64,000 nucleotides of DNA from BQWY01 sp046351095 (GTDB lineage: Bacteria; Nitrospirota; Nitrospiria; Nitrospirales; Nitrospiraceae): positions 2,542,001-2,606,000 of the forward strand of contig JAXLZC010000001.1 of NCBI GenBank assembly GCA_046351095.1, in the 5' to 3' direction. The first letter of the stretch is position 1. Every line of letters starts with the position of its first letter. The notes beneath the pieces were generated by a model that saw only the letters and a program-made list of their open reading frames with translations, searched no databases and was not told the DNA's origin. Made by a program: the position numbers and the translations under genes. Positions 23,830 through 31,460 of the stretch are shown in pieces.

Positions 23830-23858
23830 TTGAGCTTTGTCGAACGATTTGGTAGAGT
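23830..23858 (+). promoter_or_regulatory. Promoter of mlaA
   Basis: TTGAGC (23830-23835), 17-bp spacer, TAGAGT (23853-23858). Leader of about 70 bases to the GTG at 23936. Confidence 0.6.
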
Positions 23859-23935
23859 CCGCCGTTACGTAGTGTGCCGAGGTGTGGTGGGGTTCCCGTC
23901 TGGTCGGGCCTGCGCACCGTGACCAGGAGGGGTGC

Positions 23936-24838
23936 GTGGGGATTCGATTCGGACGGGCGATGGCGTTGTGCGGGTTTGCACTGCTGCTCTTGAGCGGATG
24001 CGCCGGGCACGCACCCTCACAGTCCGATCCGCTGGTTACGCCTGCAGCCTCTTCTACGAAAGCTGTTGCCTCTTCCGCTCCTGTTAAATCTCCGTCCACG
24101 TCCGCGACGACTGCTGTTACCGAGACCGACGCGGCTGACGAGCCCTTCGATCCGTTCGCCACCGAACAGGAGTCGGTAGAAGAATACGATCCCTGGGAGC
24201 CGATGAACGTCGCGCTGTTCGAAGTGAATCGGTCGATCGACCGCTACGCGCTGAAACCCATTGCCAAGGCCTACAACTTCGTCATGCCCGATGCGGCGCA
24301 GCGCGGCGTGGAAAACTTTTTCCACAACCTGCGCACCGGCCCGCGATTGCTCAACAATGTGCTGCAGGGCAAGGTAGGCGGCGCAGGCCGGGAACTCGGC
24401 CGCTTTCTCCTCAACACCACGTTCGGCTTGGGCGGATTTTTCGATGTCGCCAAACACATGCACATTGAAACGCCCGACGAGGATTTCGGCCAGACGTTGG
24501 GCTACTACGGGGTGCCGCCGGGCCCCTACATGATCATCCCGCTGTTCCCGCCGTTTACGCTTCGCGACGCCACGGGATACGTGGTCGACCTCGCGTTGGA
24601 TCCGATCAACTGGTTGGTCTTCCCGCTCGTGGAAATGCGGAACGTGCCGTCGCTGGTCTCCCATCCGAATCGCACCACCTCGAGCATCGCCCAGGTCGGC
24701 GGGCGATCCGCGTTCATCGTGAACGAACGGTCGCGTAATCTTGAAGCCTTCCAAGGCGTCGAGGAAGCGACCGTCGATCTCTACAGCGCCGTGCGGAACG
24801 CGTACCTCCAGAAACGCGCCAAACAAATCCGCGAATAA
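23936..24838 (+). CDS. mlaA: MlaA (VacJ) outer-membrane lipoprotein of phospholipid transport
   Basis: A 300-residue lipoprotein. GTG 23936 is chosen because AGGAGG lies 5 bases upstream and the product then starts with a proper lipoprotein signal (LLLLSGC, Cys22); an upstream in-frame GTG lies farther from that site. After a Ser/Thr/Ala-rich linker (about 24-75) comes the MlaA domain: YDPWEPMNVALFEVNRSIDR, VENFFHNLRTGPRLLNNVLQ, GRELGRFLLNTTFGLGG, DEDFGQTLGYYGVPPGPYMI. It removes surface phospholipids and passes them to MlaC/MlaFEDB in the Mla pathway. No other mla gene is in the window. The next gene starts 93 bases later. Confidence 0.93.
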   Translation: MGIRFGRAMALCGFALLLLSGCAGHAPSQSDPLVTPAASSTKAVASSAPVKSPSTSATTAVTETDAADEPFDPFATEQESVEEYDPWEPMNVALFEVNRSIDRYALKPIAKAYNFVMPDAAQRGVENFFHNLRTGPRLLNNVLQGKVGGAGRELGRFLLNTTFGLGGFFDVAKHMHIETPDEDFGQTLGYYGVPPGPYMIIPLFPPFTLRDATGYVVDLALDPINWLVFPLVEMRNVPSLVSHPNRTTSSIAQVGGRSAFIVNERSRNLEAFQGVEEATVDLYSAVRNAYLQKRAKQIRE

Positions 24839-24931
24839 CCGATTCCCGCCTCCTGTTTGCCCGCCGCGAGTGCGCACCGGTGCCGCGCGCAGGGTTGAAT
24901 CATTTTCCGAGGATCAGTACCATAAGATGCC

Positions 24932-25951
24932 ATGTTCCGAACTGCCGCCACTGTGCCGGTGATCGTCCTTGCCGCCTTGGCATGGACAGTCCAAGCGACG
25001 GTGTCGGCAGGTGCGGCTGCGCCTCCACCGTCGGCATCCTCGTCGGTCAAGGCGATTCCCAAGCGGAATCTCTCGTTTTCGTTGGAAACTGAGGCGGTCT
25101 CCGGGACCGTACCGTTCGGATCGGAGCTGTCGCTCGGTGTGTTCTTGAGCGGCGGAGTAGCGACGACCGATCAGTTGGTGGCCGTGGTCGAAGGCGCGTC
25201 GCTCGACACCATTATGGTGCCGATGGAGCCGGTGGAAGGCGCGACCCAGTGGAAGGCCGTCGTCGCGATTAAGCCGAAGCCGCTGGGGTATACGTCGGTG
25301 CGGCCGAAGGCGTTGCGGCTGCGCGTGACGGTGTCGCAGGTCAAACAGTCCGGGTTGGCGCGGTTGATCGGACGGTCGGCCTACGTCACGCTGACGCATG
25401 ACGAGCCCGAACTGCCGCCGCCGGGGACCACGCCTGCTGAAGGCGAGTCGGTCGCGAGCGAGGGCGATGTCGAGATCGTGACCGGCGCCGTCGGCTCCAC
25501 GAGCGACGAGGTGCAGCCCGATGTCGCGCCCGTGACGAACGTGTTGATCGCCGAAGAGGACCTGAAGCCGTTACCGGAATCGAAAGACGAACAGGGCTAT
25601 TGGAAAGAAGTCGCGCGCCTGATCAGCCGCAGTTGGGGCCAGCGCGTACGCTACGTCAAAGGCCTCTCGACGGCGAAGGAAACTGTGCGTGTGCGTTTTC
25701 AGATGCACGCCAACGGCGAGGCGCAGCTTATTCAGATCGAACGGACGTCCGGCGTGCGGGACGTCGATGAAGCCGGATTGTTGGCCATTGTGCATGCCCA
25801 CCCGTTCCCGAGTTTTCGGGATTGGCTGGGCGACGGAGTGATCGAAGTGCATGTGCGGATGCGGACCGGTGCGCGTCCCACGGCAGTGGTCCAAGATGGG
25901 GCCGTCGCGGTGACGCCAGGTAAAACGAGCGGCGACACCAAGCGGCCGTAA
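24932..25951 (+). CDS. Exported protein with TonB C-terminal domain
   Basis: A 339-residue protein with a signal peptide (about residues 1-28). The middle is beta-rich, with an acidic Pro/Glu linker at about 165-205. The C-terminus (about 225-315) has the TonB C-terminal fold: VRVRFQMHANGEAQLIQIER, SGVRDVDEAGLLAIVHAHPF. It lacks the N-terminal membrane anchor and Pro-rich spacer of true TonB and carries a cleavable signal, so it is probably not an energy transducer. It is followed by a YceI gene 28 bases downstream and may share its transcript. Role unknown. Confidence 0.72.
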   Translation: MFRTAATVPVIVLAALAWTVQATVSAGAAAPPPSASSSVKAIPKRNLSFSLETEAVSGTVPFGSELSLGVFLSGGVATTDQLVAVVEGASLDTIMVPMEPVEGATQWKAVVAIKPKPLGYTSVRPKALRLRVTVSQVKQSGLARLIGRSAYVTLTHDEPELPPPGTTPAEGESVASEGDVEIVTGAVGSTSDEVQPDVAPVTNVLIAEEDLKPLPESKDEQGYWKEVARLISRSWGQRVRYVKGLSTAKETVRVRFQMHANGEAQLIQIERTSGVRDVDEAGLLAIVHAHPFPSFRDWLGDGVIEVHVRMRTGARPTAVVQDGAVAVTPGKTSGDTKRP

Positions 25952-25979
25952 GTGCGAGCGAGAGAGGAAGGAGTACGGT

Positions 25980-26660
25980 ATGCGTGCACAGGTAGGACTG
26001 TGGGTGGGGCGGATGGCGCTCGGCGTCCTGATGGGACTCTGCGCGTTCGAGGGACCGGCGGCGGCGGATACGGCGCGGTTCACCCTCGATCCCGACCATT
26101 CCATCATCGAGTTTCAAGTGCGGCACATGGTCATTTCGAAAACGACCGGCCGCTTCAACGACTACAGCGGATTCGTCGAGCTCGACCCGGAGGCGGGGCA
26201 GGTCAAGGCGATCGAAGCCACCATCAAGGCCGCGTCGCTCAGCACGAACCACGAGAAGCGTGACGCGCACTTGCGGGGCGCCGACTTTTTCGACGTCGAG
26301 AAACACCCCACGCTGACCTATAAGCTGAAGAACCTCAAAAAAATGGGCGACGAATACACCGCCTTCGGCGACCTCACGCTTCGCGGCGTCACGCAAGAAA
26401 TCGTGCTCGTCGGCACCTTCAACGGCGTGACGAAAGATCCCTGGGGCCATATTCGCGCCGGGTTCACCGGCAAGGGGAAGCTGAATCGGAAAGACTTCGG
26501 CATGGTCTGGAACAAGACCCTCGACAGCGGCGGCCTGGTCGTCGGCGAAGAAGTCGAGATTCGCCTGGAGATCGAAGCCATTAAGGCGAAGGCGGAAGTG
26601 AAAAACGAGAAGAGCGAGAAAAACGACAAGAACGACAAGGGCGAGAAAAGCGAGAAGTAG
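25980..26660 (+). CDS. YceI family periplasmic protein with charged tail
   Basis: A 226-residue protein from ATG 25980 after GGAAGGAG. Signal peptide ending about residue 30 (PAAADT). The YceI lipocalin-like barrel (about 32-200) shows FTLDPDHSIIEFQVRHMVIS, GRFNDYSGFVELD, HLRGADFFDVEKHPTLTYK and FGMVWNKTLDSGGLVVGEEV. Family members bind isoprenoids such as polyprenyl chains. The last 30 residues are an unusual Lys/Glu/Asn repeat tail (EKSEKNDKNDKGEKSEK) coded by A-rich repeats, unlike the G+C-rich neighbours. It sits between a TonB-C protein and a DUF4412-like protein. Confidence 0.88.
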   Translation: MRAQVGLWVGRMALGVLMGLCAFEGPAAADTARFTLDPDHSIIEFQVRHMVISKTTGRFNDYSGFVELDPEAGQVKAIEATIKAASLSTNHEKRDAHLRGADFFDVEKHPTLTYKLKNLKKMGDEYTAFGDLTLRGVTQEIVLVGTFNGVTKDPWGHIRAGFTGKGKLNRKDFGMVWNKTLDSGGLVVGEEVEIRLEIEAIKAKAEVKNEKSEKNDKNDKGEKSEK

Positions 26661-26727
26661 TCGGGCGACGTTCCGCCGCGCCGCGGAATGGTGCTGAGCC
26701 TGACGTGATGGATTCGAAAGTCGTACG

Positions 26728-27339
26728 ATGAAATCCGCGAGTGATGGGCTGTGCCGACTCGGCCGCTGTGTAGCGGCGATCCTGTGCCTGTCGTCGATGA
26801 GCGTCGTGGGTTCCGCGTGGGCCCTCGAATTTTCCGCCGACCAGATCGTCAAGGCCAACGGGAAGGTCCGCAAGACCATCATTTATTATCGGGACGACCG
26901 CTGGCGGCTTGAACACAACGATCAAGGGCCGGTCAACATCACGATCGTGCGCAAGGACAAGCAGGAAGTGTGGTTGCTCCTGTCGCGCATCAAACATTTT
27001 AAGACCGAGCCGTACGACCCGTCGCTCGCGCCGAAAATCGAGCGGACGATGGAGGGCGAGATCAAGCGGGACGTCATCGGGGAAGAAACGTTCGACGGCC
27101 ACCCGACCACACTCTACGAAGTGACCGTGGATCGCGGCGAAGGCCCGGAGCAGTATTATCAGTGGCTCGCGACCGATTTGAACTTTCCGCTGAAGTTGGC
27201 CAAGAAGGACGCCAGTTGGATCATCGAATATCGCCACTTGAAAATGCGTCCCGTCTTGGACTATCTGTTTGAGCGTCCGTTGAACTTTCAGCCGTTGGAA
27301 ACCTTCGATGGGAAACAGGTCGGCCCTGCGAAGGAATAG
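26728..27339 (+). CDS. Exported lipoprotein-carrier-like (DUF4412-type) protein
   Basis: A 203-residue protein with a signal peptide ending near residue 33 (GSAWAL). The mature part, FSADQIVKANGKVRKTIIYY, DRWRLEHNDQGPVNITIVRK and GEGPEQYYQWLATDLNFPLK, reads as a half-barrel of the LolA/DUF4412 type, in which the chain describes a substrate-binding concave sheet. It is a distant relative of the DUF4412 protein at 48089. The ATG at 26728 has no clear ribosome site. It lies 67 bases after the YceI gene and 51 before a SUMF1-like gene, possibly one transcript of exported proteins. Ligand unknown. Confidence 0.65.
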   Translation: MKSASDGLCRLGRCVAAILCLSSMSVVGSAWALEFSADQIVKANGKVRKTIIYYRDDRWRLEHNDQGPVNITIVRKDKQEVWLLLSRIKHFKTEPYDPSLAPKIERTMEGEIKRDVIGEETFDGHPTTLYEVTVDRGEGPEQYYQWLATDLNFPLKLAKKDASWIIEYRHLKMRPVLDYLFERPLNFQPLETFDGKQVGPAKE

Positions 27340-27390
27340 CGACCGCGCCAGGCACTCACCCAGGGCAAGGGAGAGGAAGTGGTCGGATTT

Positions 27391-28374
27391 ATGGATCGTG
27401 TCATGAAACAAGGTGTCCGAATCTGTGGGACGGTGGGAGTCGCGCTCTTGAGCGCGACGATGGCGCTCGGCATGGACGTCGGCGACGAAAAGCAGGAGTG
27501 GACGCCGGACGGGAAGAAACTCGCGCAGGAGCGCATCAAGCTCGCGCCCTACGACGAGATGGTGTTGATCCCTTCCGGCGAATTCCTGATGGGGAGCGAC
27601 AAAAAAGTCGATCACGCGGCGTATCTGCAAGAGATGCCGCAGCGGAAGGTGTTTCTCGACGCCTACGAGATCGACAAGTACGAAGTGACCACCGTGCAGT
27701 ATCTGAAGTTCGTCTTGGCGCACAACATGCCGCCGCAAGTCGACTGGAAATTCGACGGCGGCAACTTCCAAGACACGATGGTCAAGCACCCCATCATGCA
27801 CGTGCGCTGGGACCAGGCCGACGCCTTTTGTAAGTGGGTGGGCAAACGTCTGCCGACCGAGGCCGAGTGGGAAAAGGCCGCGCGTGGGACAGACGGGCGT
27901 ATTTATCCCTGGGGGAATCAGCCTGCCGGATTATCACGGTCGAATTTCGGTCGCGGAGGCCTCTCCGGGCCGGTGCGCGATCGTCCGGAACGATTGCTGC
28001 TCTATCCGCCGATCATCTCCGTCGATAAGTACGACAATGCGGTGAGCCCTTACGGGTTGTTCCAGATGGTCGGCAACGTCGCCGAATGGGTCGCCGACTG
28101 GTACGACAAGGACTATTACAAGGTCGCGCCGAATAAAAATCCGAAGGGCCCCGAGAAGGGCACGCAGAAGGCGTTCCGCGGCGGCGGGTGGGTCGACAGC
28201 ACACCCAGCGTGCGAACCACGCAGCGCAACGGCACGGAACCGGTCACGTCGATGAACTGGCTCGGCTTCCGCTGCGCCCGCGACGCGAAGGATCCCGTCG
28301 ATGCGCATCCGGAGAAGGCGAGTATGACGGTCGAGCCGTCGGCCGCAACGTCGGAAGCTGTGCAGACGAACTGA
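27391..28374 (+). CDS. SUMF1/formylglycine-generating-enzyme-like protein, probably non-catalytic
   Basis: A 327-residue exported protein (ATG 27391; GTG 27379 in the same frame lies too close to the AGAGGA site). After the signal peptide comes the SUMF1 fold: MVLIPSGEFLMGSDKKVDHA, KVFLDAYEIDKYEVTTVQYL, WVGKRLPTEAEWEKAARGTD, GLFQMVGNVAEWVADWYDKD and FRGGGWVDS. In true formylglycine-generating enzymes a Cys pair precedes the final GFRCA; here that stretch reads VRTTQRNGTEP and lacks both, so the copper/thiol chemistry should be absent. Many such proteins bind ligands or act as cofactors instead. A second copy lies on the opposite strand at 29916. Confidence 0.82.
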   Translation: MDRVMKQGVRICGTVGVALLSATMALGMDVGDEKQEWTPDGKKLAQERIKLAPYDEMVLIPSGEFLMGSDKKVDHAAYLQEMPQRKVFLDAYEIDKYEVTTVQYLKFVLAHNMPPQVDWKFDGGNFQDTMVKHPIMHVRWDQADAFCKWVGKRLPTEAEWEKAARGTDGRIYPWGNQPAGLSRSNFGRGGLSGPVRDRPERLLLYPPIISVDKYDNAVSPYGLFQMVGNVAEWVADWYDKDYYKVAPNKNPKGPEKGTQKAFRGGGWVDSTPSVRTTQRNGTEPVTSMNWLGFRCARDAKDPVDAHPEKASMTVEPSAATSEAVQTN

Positions 28375-28411
28375 CGACAGTCGTCGATCGTTTACACGAT
28401 TCGTAATACAC

Positions 28412-28446
28412 AGGGCCGCCTGCATCAGAACGATGCAGGCGGCCCT
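28412..28446. terminator. Bidirectional hairpin between convergent genes
   Basis: A perfect 15-bp stem, AGGGCCGCCTGCATC (28412-28426) with GATGCAGGCGGCCCT (28432-28446), loop AGAAC, followed by TTGTCGTTTT on the plus strand. It separates the SUMF1-like gene from hemD, which converge. Confidence 0.85.
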
Positions 28447-28483
28447 TGTCGTTTTATTGCTGCCGGATCGATACGACGCGACG

Positions 28484-29386
28484 TTATGCGGAATGTCCGA
28501 CCCGTTCGCTGACTTCCTTCACGAGCGTGCCCATTTTCGAGCGCGACGGTTCCAGCGTAATCGGCCACTCCAGTTCGCGCAAATGTTCGCTGGTGGTCGG
28601 GCCGATGGAAGCGATCACCATACGACGCAGGGCCGTGCGGAACGCGTCGGTCGTGCCGTCGGCATCCAGCACCTGCATCACGTGATCCGCCTGCGCTGCG
28701 TTCGTCACGAGCAGCACGTCGACCTCACCGGCGATGATGCGGTCGATGGCTTGTCGCACCGGCGACAAATCTTCGGGAAGCGCCCACTTATAGATGGGCA
28801 CCGCGAACACCTCGGCGCCGCGCCGTTTCAGCGCATCCAGTAAGTGCGGATTCGAGACGCCGTATTCTTGCACCGCGACACGTTGTCCCTTCACCGGACG
28901 ATAGCCATCCAGTGTCGAGACCACCTCTACCCAGGTGTTCGGTGCGGGGACCGTGAGCGCCGGCTTCAGGCCCAACGCTTTCAGCGCAGCCGCCGGTTTA
29001 GGACCGCGCGCGACGAGCGAGGTGTGGCGCAGCGCTGCCTGAATGGCTGACCACTCGTAGTCGGCCCGTAACGCCTCGAAGAGCGCCGTCGTGCCGACGC
29101 CGGTCATCAGGACCACCACGTCGACGCCAAGACCCTCGTCGTGCGCCAACACGCGTTTGGCGAAGGTATGGACGGCGGACAAATCCGACAACGGCAGTTC
29201 GCGCAGTGCGGGCGCGATGAGCGGGCGACCGCCGTGGCGTTCGATCAGGCGCGCCAATTCGTCGGCCATGCGGCTTTCGAACGAGGCCACCACGCAGCCG
29301 CTGAATCCTGGCTTTGTCGAATGGTGCGGGGGAGCGGGAGAACGCGAGGGGTCGTGGGTCACAATAGGCGGTCGGTTCGGATGCAC
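28484..29386 (-). CDS. hemD: Uroporphyrinogen-III synthase
   Basis: A 300-residue protein starting at the ATG read leftwards from 29386. It closes hydroxymethylbilane to uroporphyrinogen III with inversion of ring D. Landmarks of this variable family are the N-terminal VVASFESRMADELARLIERHGG, the hinge region VVVLMTGVGTTALFEALRAD, ALKALGLKPALTVPAPNTWV, then VAVQEYGVSNPHLLDALKRRG and the C-terminal IASIGPTTSEHLRELEW. The first 30 residues are an extra Pro/Ser-rich stretch, so an internal start is possible. It ends 38 bases before the shared hairpin. The upstream minus-strand genes encode an OB-like exported protein and a SUMF1-like protein. Confidence 0.85.
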   Translation of the reverse strand: MHPNRPPIVTHDPSRSPAPPHHSTKPGFSGCVVASFESRMADELARLIERHGGRPLIAPALRELPLSDLSAVHTFAKRVLAHDEGLGVDVVVLMTGVGTTALFEALRADYEWSAIQAALRHTSLVARGPKPAAALKALGLKPALTVPAPNTWVEVVSTLDGYRPVKGQRVAVQEYGVSNPHLLDALKRRGAEVFAVPIYKWALPEDLSPVRQAIDRIIAGEVDVLLVTNAAQADHVMQVLDADGTTDAFRTALRRMVIASIGPTTSEHLRELEWPITLEPSRSKMGTLVKEVSERVGHSA

Positions 29387-29433
29387 TGCACACTGCCCGT
29401 CGGGCAGCAGGCGCCTCGAAGGGCAGGGCGCCG

Positions 29434-29940
29434 TTATTCGTCTTCAGGGCGAATGCGTACTAAGGTCGCTTCCAGCACCGGATCGCCGGGTTCATGCGGC
29501 GCGGTCTGGACGATGGCCGCGCGCACCAGCACCCGCTGTCCGCGCGTAAACCGCCCTTCCACCGCCGGGACATATTCGCCGTCGGTACACGCGCCTTGAT
29601 TGAGAATCGGGAGTTCGCCGGTTTCGTCGCGGAGGTACAGCAGAAATCCCGGGCCGCTGCCGCATTCCAATTCGGTGCGGAGTGGGCGCACATCTCGGAT
29701 CGTGCCGAGTAGGGTGACGACGTCGAGATTAAAACTGGACGGATCCAGCAACACCCGCGCGATGGGAACGGGCGGACCATCGCCTTCGGATTCGGCAATC
29801 GCGAGCGGCAGCGTCGACGGATAGATGGCTCCGACGATGCCGGCGGCGACGATCAGGCGCGTGGCCTGCTTGATGACCCGCCGTAGGGAACGACGGCGGA
29901 CCCGATGTGTCGGCTTTAGGGCGCCGTTGTGCTCGCGCAC
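29434..29940 (-). CDS. Exported protein, OB-fold-like, unknown
   Basis: A 168-residue protein with a basic N-terminus (RVRRRSLRRVIKQ) followed by a hydrophobic stretch (LIVAAGIVGAIYPSTLPLAIA), read as a long signal peptide or anchor. The mature part, FNLDVVTLLGTIRDVRPLRT, CGSGPGFLLYLRDETGELPI and FTRGQRVLVRAAIVQ, has the strand order of a small OB-fold like those in BOF/NirD or DUF4131-type periplasmic proteins (weak resemblance). Its first 25 bases overlap the end of the upstream SUMF1-like gene, so the two are probably coupled. The function is unknown. Confidence 0.6.
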   Translation of the reverse strand: MREHNGALKPTHRVRRRSLRRVIKQATRLIVAAGIVGAIYPSTLPLAIAESEGDGPPVPIARVLLDPSSFNLDVVTLLGTIRDVRPLRTELECGSGPGFLLYLRDETGELPILNQGACTDGEYVPAVEGRFTRGQRVLVRAAIVQTAPHEPGDPVLEATLVRIRPEDE

Positions 29941-30740
29941 CGGAATCCCGTCGTTTCGTTGCGGATCTGCGGATTGCTGCTGACCCGGGTGAAGACGCGG
30001 ACGAGCGGCGCCTCGACCGCCCAGCCGGAGCTACGCAACACCTTTTCCGCGCCGGTTTCCGGACCGGGAGGATTTTTCTCCGGGCTCTTTTCGTAATACG
30101 TCGGATCGTACCAGTCGTTGACCCACTCCCAGACGTTGCCGGCCATGTCGTACACGCCGAAAGGGCTTTTGCCCGCTTCGTAGCTACCGACGGGCATCAA
30201 GGTTTTTTCCCCATGCCAGCGCTGTAAGTAGTTCAGGTGTTTCGCCGTCGGTTCTACGTTGCCCCATGGAAAGCGCCGGTCGTCGCCGCCGCGTGCCGCT
30301 TTTTCCCACTCCGCTTCGGTCGGCAGACGTTTGCCGGCCCACTTGCAGTAGGCCTCGGCGTCGTACCAGTCCACGTTGATCACGGGCTGATCCTTGATCG
30401 ACTCGGGCATCAACCCCTTCTGCCAGAGATTGCGTGTGTCGTCCTTCGGGTGTTGCGGCACACGATGATTGGTCGCTTGCACGAAGGCGATGTATTGGGC
30501 GTTCGTCACTTCGTATTTGTCGAGATAGTAGTCGTCCAAGGTCACGTGATGCCGGGGATATTCGTCGCGCCCGCCGTCGCGGTCGCCGATGGGCACGCCC
30601 ATGGGAAAACTGCCCGCGGGAATCAAAATCATCGGGGCGCCGTCTTTTGCCTTCACTTCCGTCACGGCTTGTGCCGTCTGCGTACTCACGACCGAGAGCA
30701 TCGCGATACCAAGGATCATTGCCGAACCGATGCGGGACAT
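29916..30740 (-). CDS. Second SUMF1-like exported protein, probably non-catalytic
   Basis: A 274-residue protein starting at 30740 after AAAAGGAGTCGAGC. Signal peptide to about residue 25 (TAQAV). The SUMF1 fold is complete: MILIPAGSFPMGVPIGDRDG, VTLDDYYLDKYEVTNAQYIA, WAGKRLPTEAEWEKAARGGD, FGVYDMAGNVWEWVNDWYDP, then SSGWAVEAPLVRVFTRVSSN and GFRCAS. As in the plus-strand copy, the Cys pair of formylglycine-generating enzymes is missing before GFRC. The two copies are clearly related and flank hemD. It is the first gene of a minus-strand group that continues into the 29434 gene and perhaps hemD. Confidence 0.82.
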   Translation of the reverse strand: MSRIGSAMILGIAMLSVVSTQTAQAVTEVKAKDGAPMILIPAGSFPMGVPIGDRDGGRDEYPRHHVTLDDYYLDKYEVTNAQYIAFVQATNHRVPQHPKDDTRNLWQKGLMPESIKDQPVINVDWYDAEAYCKWAGKRLPTEAEWEKAARGGDDRRFPWGNVEPTAKHLNYLQRWHGEKTLMPVGSYEAGKSPFGVYDMAGNVWEWVNDWYDPTYYEKSPEKNPPGPETGAEKVLRSSGWAVEAPLVRVFTRVSSNPQIRNETTGFRCASTTAP

Positions 30741-30878
30741 GCTCGACTCCTTTTGTGTACATACAACGTGAAACCGAGGAATCCTACCATGTTTAACCGA
30801 GCGGACGCGAACGCAGATTCTGCATGGAGGCCCTGCGGGACTCGTGTCCGGAGGCGGTCGCAGACAGGGGCTTATGAA

Positions 30879-30907
30879 TTGACGACGACGCGAACGGGCC
30901 CTAGTAT
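30879..30907 (+). promoter_or_regulatory. Promoter of the glyoxalase-fold gene
   Basis: TTGACG (30879-30884), 17-bp spacer, TAGTAT (30902-30907). It should drive the genes from 30980 onwards. Confidence 0.6.
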
Positions 30908-30979
30908 AACGGCGCGTCCGGGGCGTTCCGATTTATGCGGCGCCGCATGCGCATTTCACCGGAGGAGGCGAGCGGTTCG

Positions 30980-31414
30980 ATGGCGACCAGTCCCGATCAT
31001 GGCGGTCTGCGGCATCTGGCGTTGCGCGTGACGGATCTGGCGCGGTCGCGCCGCTTTTACGAAACGTTGTTCGGGATGCGCGTGGTGTGGGAGCCGGATC
31101 CGGAGAACGTGTATTTCAGCTCCGGGGCGGATAATGTGGCGCTGCATCAGATTCCTGCGGCAGAACTCGCCGAGTATCGCGCCGAGCGCGGGCAATTCTT
31201 GGATCATGTCGGCGTGATCATGTACCAGCCGGAGGATGTGGATCGGTTTTATGCGCGCGTGCAGCAAGAGGGCGACTCCGTCGGCGCCCGTATCGTGAAG
31301 CCGCCGAAGCGTCACCGCGACGGCAGTTACTCCTGTTATATCGCCGACCCGGATGGAAACGTGATTCAAGCGCTCTACGAGCCGACCATCAGCGCGTTGC
31401 GGATCGTGCCGTGA
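30980..31414 (+). CDS. VOC (glyoxalase/dioxygenase-fold) protein
   Basis: A 144-residue protein. ATG 30980 lies 12 bases after GGAGGAGG; earlier in-frame ATGs add a basic stretch not seen in the family. Two beta-alpha-beta-beta-beta modules: GLRHLALRVTDLARSRRFYE with GMRVVW, and FLDHVGVIMYQPEDVDRFYA with CYIADPDGNVIQALYEP. The metal ligands expected are His14 (LRHLALRV), the His of LDHVGV and Glu in ALYEP; they look present. It could be a lyase, isomerase, dioxygenase or resistance protein; substrate unknown. A large metallohydrolase gene follows after 46 bases, likely in the same transcript. Confidence 0.82.
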   Translation: MATSPDHGGLRHLALRVTDLARSRRFYETLFGMRVVWEPDPENVYFSSGADNVALHQIPAAELAEYRAERGQFLDHVGVIMYQPEDVDRFYARVQQEGDSVGARIVKPPKRHRDGSYSCYIADPDGNVIQALYEPTISALRIVP

Positions 31415-31460
31415 CGAGATCGTCAGTGTGCGTCGTGTCCATGCCTGTAACGAAGATCGT

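Noticed and set aside
24923..24928. TAAGAT as a -10 for the TonB-C gene
   Set aside because: It ends only 3 bases before the ATG at 24932, so the predicted start would lie inside the coding sequence, and no -35 is visible.
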